Source: a bacterium (GTDB taxonomy: Bacteria > Planctomycetota > Planctomycetia > Pirellulales > Pirellulaceae). Taken from it: 20,583 bases of DNA. A program made the position numbers and the translations under genes. Below the pieces are notes generated by a model, which saw only the letters and a program-made list of their open reading frames with translations, was not told the origin of the DNA and did no database searches. The DNA is taken from positions 1-20,583 of the forward strand of contig JAUIHJ010000032.1 in assembly GCA_030432015.1 (NCBI GenBank). Reading direction: 5' to 3'. The stretch's first letter is position 1. Each line of letters begins with the position of its first letter. Positions 13,865-20,583 of this stretch are shown here, piece by piece.

Positions 13865-16800
13865 ATGAAATTTCCCTTACCACCAACATCGAAGGTTCTT
13901 CGCCTGCTTCTGGGCCTGGTCCTCCTATCCCTCTGGGAACCGCGGCCAGCCAGCGGCGACGACCAGGACTTTGAGACACGGATCGCGCCCATCTTCGAAC
14001 GGCGGTGTGTTTCATGTCATAACGACGACGACCGCAAGGGCGAGCTGAGCCTGGAGAGCGTCGCCGGGTTGCGGGCCGGTGGCGAGAGCGGACCCTTGCT
14101 CGACGCGGATGCAAGCCTCTTGCTGGAGTATGTCGTCGGCGACGAACCTGAGATGCCCAAGAATGGCGCGCCGCTGACCCGTGCTGAAGTTGCAGCACTA
14201 CGCAGTTGGATTAAGGCTGGTGCGAAATGGCCTGACTCGCGGCGGCTGCAAGACAAATCGCTCGTCGATACCGACTGGTGGTCGTTGCATCCCCTTCGTC
14301 GTCCTCCGCTGCCATCGCTCGACCCGCCGGATTGGCAGCAGGTGCGGACTCCCGTCGACGCGTTTGTTTTGGCACGGCTCAAAGCTAACCAGTTGGCGTT
14401 TTCGCCTCCCGCAGACCGGCGGACGATGGCCCGGCGACTGTACTTCGACCTGATCGGCCTGCCACCCACTCCCAGCGAGGTGGAACGTTTTCTCCACGAC
14501 GCTTCGCCGATGGCCTACGAGGATCTTGTCGATCGCCTGCTGGCGTCGCCCCAGTACGGCGAGCGTTGGGCGCGGCACTGGCTGGACGTTGTGAAATACG
14601 CCGATACGTGCGGCTATGACAAAGATAAACTGCGGCCCAACGCGTGGCCGTATCGTGATTACGTAATTCGATCGTTCAATGATGACAAGCCTTACGCGCG
14701 TTTCACGGAGGAACAGATTGCCGGCGACGTGCTATTTCCTGGTTCGCCCGACGGGATCTTGGGCCTCGGTTTCGTCGCCGCCGGCCCCTGGGACTTTATC
14801 GGCCACGTCGAGGTCCCGGAGAGCAAAATCGATGGCCGCGTGGCGCGTCATATCGACCGTGACGAGATGGTCAGCAATACGCTCAACACGTTCGTCAGCG
14901 CCACCATCCAATGTGCGCGCTGCCACAACCACAAGTTCGATCCGTTCACGCAGCAGCATTACTACAACTTACAGGCCATCTTTGCGGCCGTGGATCGCGC
15001 CGAACGCCCCTATGATCTGGATCCCGGAGTGGAACGCCGGCGTCTTGAGTTACAGCAGAGCGTCGCGAGCATCACCGCCAGCCAGCAGGAACTGGAAGCC
15101 GGCCTCCGCCGCGCTGGCGGTGAGGAACTGGCGGCGCTCGACGAGCAAATTGCCAAGTTACAGCCGCTGGTCAAGCTTGACGACAAGCATCCAGCCTTTG
15201 GCTATCACAGCCAAATCGTGTCGGCGTCCGACCAGCAGAAGTGGGTCCAAGTCGATCTGGGGGAGTCGCAGACCATCCGCCGTGTGATTTTGCACCCTTG
15301 CCATGACGACTTTGGCGGGATCGGCGCCGGCTTCGGATTTCCCCCGCGGTTTCGCGTGGAAGCGTCCGACGACGCCGCGTTTTCCGGCGGCCAGCAAGTG
15401 CTGGTTGATCGCACCGCCAGCGATCAACCCAATCCGGGCGTAGCGCCTGTGGCGATTGACGTTGCCGGCGTCGTGGCCCGCTATGTCCGGGTCACCGCCG
15501 TGAAACTGGCCGAGCGTCAGAACGACTACATCTTTGCGCTGGCGGAATTGGAAGTGCTGGACGCGGCCGAAGAGAATGTGGCGGCCCAAAAAGGGGTTTC
15601 GTCACTCGATTCCATCGAAGCACCCGTCCGCTGGAGTCGACTTAATCTGACCGACGGCATCTGGGCCAGGGCAGGGGATCCGTCTGCGGCTGCACAGCTT
15701 GATCGTGCCCGGCAGAAGCGACAGGAAATTTGGGACCGGATCATCACCGCCGAACTGAGTGCCAGGCGGACCGAACTGGCTGATCGTCTTAAACGAACCA
15801 ACCAGTCGCTGGCCGAACTCCCAACCGGAAAAATGGTTTACGCCGCCGCGAGTCAATTCCCAGCACAAGGCAATTTCAAACCGACCGGCGGCCTGCCGCG
15901 AACGGTTCATGTGCTGCACCGCGGGAACATCCAATCACCACGACAGCCTGCCGTTCCCGGTACACTTCCGGTCGTGCCCGGGCTGCCGCCGTTGTTCGAC
16001 CTACCCGAAGATCATCACGAAGGGGATCGCCGCGCTGCGCTGGCGCGGTGGATCACACGGGATGATAACCCGCTGACATGGCGGTCGATCGTTAATCGCA
16101 TCTGGCACTATCACATGGGACGGGGCATTGTTGCGTCCCCCAACGATTTTGGTCGGATGGGGCAGCTTCCCTCCCACCCTGATTTGCTCGATTGGCTAGC
16201 CGTCGAATTCCGCGACAACGGTCAATCGATCAAGGCCCTCCACCGTCTGATTGTGACCAGCACCGTTTATCGCCAGGCGAGCGGTCCGCCGACCGGTGCC
16301 GGCGCGGAAGTCCGTGCGCTGGCCCGCCGAGGTCGGCAAGTCGACGGCGGCAATGTGTATCTGTGGAGAATGAGTCGCCGACGGCTTGAGGCGGAGGAGA
16401 TTCGTGACGCGGTTCTGTCGGTCAGCGGCAGTTTGCGCGATGCGATGGGGGGGCCAGGCTATTACTTGTTCCGTCTCGAACGGGCCGCACACTCACCACA
16501 TTACGAATACCACAAATTTGATCCAGCGGATTCGGCGTCCCATCGACGTTCGGTCTATCGATTCGTCGTCCGTTCGCAGCCCGACCCATTCATGACCACT
16601 TTGGACTGCGCTGATTCCTCCCAGAGCACGCCGCGTCGCAACGAAACGATGACCTCGCTGCAAGCCCTGGCGTTGCTGAACAATCGATTCAACCTGACGA
16701 TGGCCTCGCGATTTGCAGCCCGTTTGGAAACGCTTGCCCCGATGTCGCCGGAAGCCCAAATCGAATTGGCCATGCGCCGCGTGACCGGTCGTCCTCCCCG

Positions 16801-16903
16801 TCCGGAAGAACTCGTGGCGATGAAGTCGTATGCCAACGATCATGGCCTGGCGAACCTTTGTCGCGTGCTTTTCAACCTAAGCGAGTTTGTCTACATCGAT
16901 TAA
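13865..16903 (+). CDS. PSCyt1-PSCyt2 (DUF1549)-F5/8C-PSD1 (DUF1553) cytochrome-like protein
   Basis: The 1012-residue exported protein has a signal peptide (VLRLLLGLVLLSLW, cleavage near RPASG). Its domains are as follows. PSCyt1 (about 35-125) is a cytochrome-c-like domain with heme motif C48-V-S-C51-H52 and a possible distal methionine M97 in EPEMPKNG. PSCyt2/DUF1549 (about 160-385) carries LPPTPSEVERFL, YGERWARHWLD and the conserved CARCHNHKFDPF (C350-H354), itself a second CxxCH. A coiled segment (390-440) leads to an F5/8-type C (discoidin-like) domain (about 445-566), with WVQVDLGESQTIRRVIL and RYVRVTAVKLA. PSD1/DUF1553 (about 715-990) carries NPLTWRSIVNRIWHYHMGRG and SHPDLLDWLAVEF. The function of these planctomycete families is unproven; redox activity and glycan binding are inferred from the heme motifs and discoidin fold. 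It is followed 103 bases later by its usual partner, DUF1501. Confidence 0.93.
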   Translation: MKFPLPPTSKVLRLLLGLVLLSLWEPRPASGDDQDFETRIAPIFERRCVSCHNDDDRKGELSLESVAGLRAGGESGPLLDADASLLLEYVVGDEPEMPKNGAPLTRAEVAALRSWIKAGAKWPDSRRLQDKSLVDTDWWSLHPLRRPPLPSLDPPDWQQVRTPVDAFVLARLKANQLAFSPPADRRTMARRLYFDLIGLPPTPSEVERFLHDASPMAYEDLVDRLLASPQYGERWARHWLDVVKYADTCGYDKDKLRPNAWPYRDYVIRSFNDDKPYARFTEEQIAGDVLFPGSPDGILGLGFVAAGPWDFIGHVEVPESKIDGRVARHIDRDEMVSNTLNTFVSATIQCARCHNHKFDPFTQQHYYNLQAIFAAVDRAERPYDLDPGVERRRLELQQSVASITASQQELEAGLRRAGGEELAALDEQIAKLQPLVKLDDKHPAFGYHSQIVSASDQQKWVQVDLGESQTIRRVILHPCHDDFGGIGAGFGFPPRFRVEASDDAAFSGGQQVLVDRTASDQPNPGVAPVAIDVAGVVARYVRVTAVKLAERQNDYIFALAELEVLDAAEENVAAQKGVSSLDSIEAPVRWSRLNLTDGIWARAGDPSAAAQLDRARQKRQEIWDRIITAELSARRTELADRLKRTNQSLAELPTGKMVYAAASQFPAQGNFKPTGGLPRTVHVLHRGNIQSPRQPAVPGTLPVVPGLPPLFDLPEDHHEGDRRAALARWITRDDNPLTWRSIVNRIWHYHMGRGIVASPNDFGRMGQLPSHPDLLDWLAVEFRDNGQSIKALHRLIVTSTVYRQASGPPTGAGAEVRALARRGRQVDGGNVYLWRMSRRRLEAEEIRDAVLSVSGSLRDAMGGPGYYLFRLERAAHSPHYEYHKFDPADSASHRRSVYRFVVRSQPDPFMTTLDCADSSQSTPRRNETMTSLQALALLNNRFNLTMASRFAARLETLAPMSPEAQIELAMRRVTGRPPRPEELVAMKSYANDHGLANLCRVLFNLSEFVYID

Positions 16904-17006
16904 ATCGACAGCGTCACGGTGTGATGTCTGGTCCAGTCCGGCAATCGTTTCCGGCGTCGTGCCAGTTCTGATCCCGTCCGCTCTTGCCACACGAGCCATC
17001 ACGACC

Positions 17007-18512
17007 ATGAATTTTCGATCCGCATTCTCGCATGCCCGGCGCCCTCAGCCGCCCATCTCGCGACGGGACTTTCTCTGGAGGTCAGGGGGCGGCTTGGGTG
17101 GTATCGCCCTGGCGGGAATGTTGGCCCAGGAAGGTGCATTGGGTGCAACTTCCGGTGCGTCGCCCGGCGTCGTGAAGGTCTTACACCATCCGCCCAAGGC
17201 CACGCGCGTGGTGCAGATGTTCATGGGCGGCGCCGCCAGCCACCTCGATCTCTGGGACTACAAACCGGACCTGGAGAAATACCACGGACAGGCTTCGGAT
17301 TTCGGCGAACCCGTCGAGGCGTTTCAGAACGGCCTTGGGCCCTGGATGAAGTCGCCATTTAAATTCTCACCGCACGGCGCATGTGGAAAAATGATCAGTG
17401 ACGCGGTGACGCCGCTGGGGGACTGCGTCGACGATATGGTCTTTGTCCACAACCTGATCGGCAAGACGGGGGTCCATAGTCAGGCCACATTCTTGCAGGC
17501 GACCGGGTTTCAAGATCCTGGATTTCCCGGGATGGGGGCCTGGGTTAACTATGCCCTCGGCAGCATGAACGACAATCTGCCCACGTTTGTGGTGTTGCCG
17601 GATCATCGTGGGTTTGCTTCCAACGGACCCAAGAATTGGAGTTCGGCATTCTTGCCGGCCAGCAATCAAGGCACGACGATCTTTCCGCAACGGGACAATC
17701 CGATTGAGGATCTCTTGCCGCGGAGTGACTTTGTGACGCCGGCCAGTGATCGGGCGGGACTGGAATTGCTGGGGCGACTCAATCGCGGTCATCAGTTGCA
17801 GCGTTCCGAGGATACCCGTCTCGAAGCGCGGATTCGTTCTTACGAATTGGCGGCACGGATGCAATTGAGCGCACCCGAGGCGCTCGATCTTACCGGCGAA
17901 CCGGCCCATATCTTGAAGATGTACGGGCTCGACCGTGCCGGACAGGAATGCCCGGAGACGATTAACGTTCCCGAAGAGATCGAGTACTTTGGGCGCAAGT
18001 GCCTGATCGCTCGACGGCTGCTTGAGCGGGGTGTGCGGTTTGTGCAAATCTGGTCCGGCAACGATAACAGCTTTCCCCGTCGTAATTGGGATAGCCACGA
18101 AGATATTGAACGCGACCACAAGCCGCTGGCCCTGGGCATGGCGACCGGCGCCGCCGCATTGATCAAGGACTTGAAGCAGCGGGGGCTATTGAACGAAACG
18201 ATTATTCTGTGGACGACCGAGTTTGGGCGGATGCCGTCGACACAGGGGAGCAAAGGCCGCGATCACAATCCCTACGTCTTCACCAATTGGCTCGCCGGTG
18301 GGGGGGTTCGGGGTGGGATTTCGTATGGGCCTTCGGATCAATGGGGGTATAAACCGTTGGACCGCAACAACCCGACGCAGGTCTACGACATTCACGCCAC
18401 GATCCTGCACCTGTTAGGAATTGACCACACGCGGCTGACGGTGCGTCACAATGGCATCGATCGCCGCTTGACGGATGTGCATGGACATGTCATCAAAGGG
18501 ATTCTCGCCTGA
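17007..18512 (+). CDS. Tat-exported DUF1501 family protein
   Basis: The 501-residue product starts with a twin-arginine signal, S18-R-R-D-F-L23, and a glycine/alanine-rich hydrophobic stretch GGGLGGIALAGMLA. DUF1501 marks are VVQMFMGGAASHLDLWDYKP, the long middle region with FARKCL-like FGRKCLIARRLLERGVRFVQI, and the C-terminal TTEFGRMP followed by GRDHNPY and LAGGGVRGG. The family belongs to the alkaline-phosphatase/sulfatase-like superfamily, but its substrate is not known. Tat export implies folding, and possibly cofactor loading, before crossing the membrane. The start at 17007 is chosen because it places the Tat motif 18 residues in; an upstream in-frame TTG at 16887 would overlap the preceding gene and add 40 residues without signal character. 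No terminator separates it from the PSCyt gene, so the two are probably co-transcribed, as is common for this pair. Confidence 0.92.
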   Translation: MNFRSAFSHARRPQPPISRRDFLWRSGGGLGGIALAGMLAQEGALGATSGASPGVVKVLHHPPKATRVVQMFMGGAASHLDLWDYKPDLEKYHGQASDFGEPVEAFQNGLGPWMKSPFKFSPHGACGKMISDAVTPLGDCVDDMVFVHNLIGKTGVHSQATFLQATGFQDPGFPGMGAWVNYALGSMNDNLPTFVVLPDHRGFASNGPKNWSSAFLPASNQGTTIFPQRDNPIEDLLPRSDFVTPASDRAGLELLGRLNRGHQLQRSEDTRLEARIRSYELAARMQLSAPEALDLTGEPAHILKMYGLDRAGQECPETINVPEEIEYFGRKCLIARRLLERGVRFVQIWSGNDNSFPRRNWDSHEDIERDHKPLALGMATGAAALIKDLKQRGLLNETIILWTTEFGRMPSTQGSKGRDHNPYVFTNWLAGGGVRGGISYGPSDQWGYKPLDRNNPTQVYDIHATILHLLGIDHTRLTVRHNGIDRRLTDVHGHVIKGILA

Positions 18513-18626
18513 CGCAATCCGTGGGCAGCGGCGGGGACGAGCCTGAGGTCAATTTCCAATCGCGAAAGTCACGTCAGATCGTGTCGACTGCGGCGGGTCT
18601 CACGAGGTGTCAAAGGAAGTCCATTC

Positions 18627-19619
18627 ATGAAAGCTGCATTCATCACAGAGACTGGGCCGCCGGAAAATATCACCTATGGAGATCTGCCGGATCCGTCGCC
18701 AGAGGGATCCAAGGTCGTCGTCACCACCGGTGCCGTGGCGGTGAATCCGGTCGATACCTACATTCGCAATGGTGCAAATTATTGGGAATTGCCTTTGCCG
18801 TTTATTGTTGGCTCCGACGTGGCGGGGACGGTCGCGGCGGTCGGCCCTGACGTAACCCGTTTCCAAGTCGGCGATCGAGTCTGGGGTACCAATCAAGGGT
18901 TTATGGGGCGGCAAGGCACGTTTGCCGAGCAATCCGCGATCGACGAATGCTGGTTATATCCCACGCCGGATGACGTTTCCGACGAGGCCGCAGCCGCTTG
19001 TGCCCTCGTTGGCGTCACGGCACATTTGGGACTGTTTCGCGATGCGAAGCTGCAGCCCGGCGAGTCGATCTTTGTGCATGGCGGAACCGGCGGCGTGGGC
19101 TCGATGGTGGTGCAGATGGCCAAAGCTGCCGGCGCGCGGGTCATTACAACCGGTGGCAGCGACGAGAAATGTGCCCGTTGCCTTGAGTTGGGTGCTGAGG
19201 TCGCGATCAATTACAAGACGCAGGACGTCGGGGAAGTGGTGAAACAATTCGCGCCCGACGGCGTCAATGTCGTGTGGGAGACGCTTCGCGAGCCTGACTT
19301 CGAAACCTTGGTTGCGTTGCTGGGCGAACGCGGCCGGTTGGTCCTGATGGCGGGCCGCGACGCGCGTCCGCCGTTTCCGGTCGGACCTTTTTATGTCAAA
19401 GGCTGCTCGTTGCACGGCTTCGTGATGTTCAAGGCGACTCCGGATGAATTGCGAGCCTGTTCGGTCGACATGAACCGCTGGTTGAGCGAAGGTCGCTTGC
19501 AGCCTCAGATCGCCATGACGTTGCCGTTGTCCGAGACCGCCGCCGCTCACCGACTGCAGGAAGAGAATACGCTCGGTCGTGCCGGTACGCTGGCTGGCAA
19601 GATTGTCCTGAAACCCTGA
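18627..19619 (+). CDS. Zinc-free MDR oxidoreductase, quinone-oxidoreductase (QOR)-like
   Basis: The 330-residue cytoplasmic enzyme matches NADPH:quinone reductases of the medium-chain dehydrogenase family in full length. The N-terminal GroES-like half has VAVNPVDTYIRNG (37-49), GSDVAGTVAAVGPDVTRFQVGDRV (62-85) and no catalytic-zinc cysteine cluster. The nucleotide-binding half has VHGGTGGVGSMVVQMAKAAGA (150-170), the AxxGxxG variant typical of NADPH-using QORs, then INYK and the closing TLAGKIVLKP. The likely reaction is NADPH-dependent reduction of quinones or reactive enones; the substrate cannot be read from sequence. AGGA at 18614-18617 lies nine bases before the start. It begins 114 bases after the DUF1501 gene and ends 53 bases before the MlrC-like gene, so it may share a transcript with the latter. 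Confidence 0.9.
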   Translation: MKAAFITETGPPENITYGDLPDPSPEGSKVVVTTGAVAVNPVDTYIRNGANYWELPLPFIVGSDVAGTVAAVGPDVTRFQVGDRVWGTNQGFMGRQGTFAEQSAIDECWLYPTPDDVSDEAAAACALVGVTAHLGLFRDAKLQPGESIFVHGGTGGVGSMVVQMAKAAGARVITTGGSDEKCARCLELGAEVAINYKTQDVGEVVKQFAPDGVNVVWETLREPDFETLVALLGERGRLVLMAGRDARPPFPVGPFYVKGCSLHGFVMFKATPDELRACSVDMNRWLSEGRLQPQIAMTLPLSETAAAHRLQEENTLGRAGTLAGKIVLKP

Positions 19620-19672
19620 CCGAGTCCCACGTTTCCCTAGTCGCCTGAAAGTACTCGATCGATAGGAACTTG

Positions 19673-20583
19673 ATGCGCATTGCGATCGGCCAACTTTGGC
19701 AGGAAACGAATACCTTTAACCCGCGGCCGACAACCGTTGCGGATTTCGAACAGTTTGGCGTCTGCCGTGGCGACGATCTCGTTGCCCAGATGGAAAATGT
19801 CAACGAATTGGGCGGATTTATCCAGTCGCTCAGGCAATGGCCCGTTCCTCCGGAAATCGCAGGTTTGGCGCGGCTGCCGGCGTGGCCTGGCGGGATGGCA
19901 ACGTCCGAGACCTTCACGTGGGTACGTGATACCTTGCTGTCCGCGTTGGAGGCCGTGTTGCCGGTGGACGGCGTCTTGCTGGCGCTTCACGGTGCGATGG
20001 CTGCCGATCTGCATCCAGACACCGAAGGCGAGATCCTCGACGCGTTCCGAACTCGCCTCGGTCCCCAGATACCGTTGGTTGCAACGATCGACCTGCATGC
20101 CAACGTAACCGAACAGATGGTTCGTGCTGCCGACGTGCTGGTCAGCTACCATTCGATGCCACACATCGACATCTTTGAGACCGGCGCCCGCGCGGCGGAC
20201 GTGTTACGGCGGATGTTGTTCGACGGTGCCCAGCCCTGCATGGCGTTCGCCAAGATTCCGGCCGTCGTACCGGCCGAACGTTCCAATACGGAAGCCGACT
20301 CGGGGGTCGCGGCTGACTTTAAGCAACAATTGCAGCGTCTGGAGAACGAACCCCGCTTGATGTCAGCCGCCCTGACACCCGTCCAACCTTGGATGGATAT
20401 TCCCGAGCTTGGGTCGAGCGTGATCGTGACGACCGACCGCGACCCTTCCTTTGCGCGGCAGGCCTGCGGAGAACTGGCGGCCGAATTCTGGCAGCGGCGG
20501 CGCGAATACCTGCCGGAGCTTGTGCCGGCAGAAGTGGCGGTCAGCCAGGCACAGGCAGTACCCGATGGGCTGGTGGTCTTGAG
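19673..20583 (+). CDS. MlrC-like M81-family metallopeptidase, 3' end beyond the window
   Basis: The frame stays open from the ATG at 19673 to the window edge, giving 303 complete codons of a family usually near 500 residues. It opens RIAIGQLWQETNTFNPRPTT, the diagnostic start of MlrC/DUF1485 proteins (IxxxxxETNTFxP). It continues with LALHGAM (103-109), ATIDLHANVT (137-146) and SYHSMPHIDIFETG (158-171). D140, H142 and H164 are reasonable metal-ligand candidates, with E11 also conserved. AGGA at 19664-19667 sits five bases before the start. MlrC of sphingomonads hydrolyses linearised microcystin tetrapeptide, but the family is broad and occurs in many bacteria without that pathway, so a peptide or amide hydrolase of unknown substrate is the safe call. 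No mlrA, mlrB or mlrD homologue is visible. Confidence 0.88.
   Translation, partial: MRIAIGQLWQETNTFNPRPTTVADFEQFGVCRGDDLVAQMENVNELGGFIQSLRQWPVPPEIAGLARLPAWPGGMATSETFTWVRDTLLSALEAVLPVDGVLLALHGAMAADLHPDTEGEILDAFRTRLGPQIPLVATIDLHANVTEQMVRAADVLVSYHSMPHIDIFETGARAADVLRRMLFDGAQPCMAFAKIPAVVPAERSNTEADSGVAADFKQQLQRLENEPRLMSAALTPVQPWMDIPELGSSVIVTTDRDPSFARQACGELAAEFWQRRREYLPELVPAEVAVSQAQAVPDGLVVL

Noticed and set aside
16887..17006. Possible 40-residue N-terminal extension of the DUF1501 protein from a TTG
   Set aside because: It would overlap the upstream gene, lacks signal character and would push the twin-arginine motif about 58 residues in.
17367..18119. Minus-strand open frame of about 250 codons antisense to the DUF1501 gene
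   Set aside because: The plus strand has the Tat signal and DUF1501 motifs; the antisense frame has no protein-like features.
1..20583. tRNA, rRNA, CRISPR array, insertion sequence or prophage genes
   Set aside because: No cloverleaf-like, regularly repeated, transposase or phage structural sequence was seen by eye in any gap or frame; a covariance-model search could still find small RNAs.

Overview
The window looks like chromosomal DNA of a planctomycete (phylum Planctomycetota), probably class Planctomycetia. The evidence is family content typical of that group: a PSCyt1/PSCyt2 (DUF1549)/PSD1 (DUF1553) cytochrome-like giant followed by a Tat-exported DUF1501 protein, a short ECF-type sigma factor overlapping a membrane Ser/Thr kinase, 24-residue RNI-type leucine-rich repeats, PQQ-like and NHL beta-propellers, and a cysteine-rich secreted protein with C-D-D-Y-C-P-K repeats. 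I saw no tRNA, rRNA, CRISPR array, insertion sequence or phage gene. The species cannot be named from this sequence.

Layout. (A) 140-4382, plus strand: a tight four-gene run encoding an exported 8-bladed PQQ-like propeller, a HemN-family radical SAM protein, a GcvH-like lipoyl carrier and a two-cluster ferredoxin protein. The last three are almost certainly translationally or transcriptionally coupled. (B) 4426-6411, minus strand: a NodT/TolC-type outer-membrane efflux lipoprotein followed by a small cysteine-rich secreted protein, convergent with (A) across a perfect 8-bp hairpin. (C) 6780-7976, minus strand: an exported NHL-repeat propeller. (D) 8451-13464, plus strand: ECF-type sigma factor, overlapping transmembrane Ser/Thr kinase with HEAT-like C-terminus, a five-helix membrane protein, and an exported LRR protein. 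An inverted repeat and a sigma-E-like promoter candidate lie just upstream of the sigma gene. (E) 13865-18512, plus strand: PSCyt1-PSCyt2-F5/8C-PSD1 protein and DUF1501 protein. (F) 18627 to the window end, plus strand: a zinc-free quinone-oxidoreductase-like MDR enzyme and the first 303 codons of an MlrC/M81-type metallopeptidase that runs off the window.

The best candidate for an undescribed system is (A). It combines a radical SAM enzyme that lacks the diagnostic features of both HemN and HemW, an H-protein-like lipoyl carrier with no glycine-cleavage partners beside it, and a ferredoxin with an irregular second cluster motif. Such a set could hold a SAM-radical catalyst, a swinging lipoyl arm and an electron supply in one pathway. 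That function is inference; the gene order, overlaps and motifs are visible directly.
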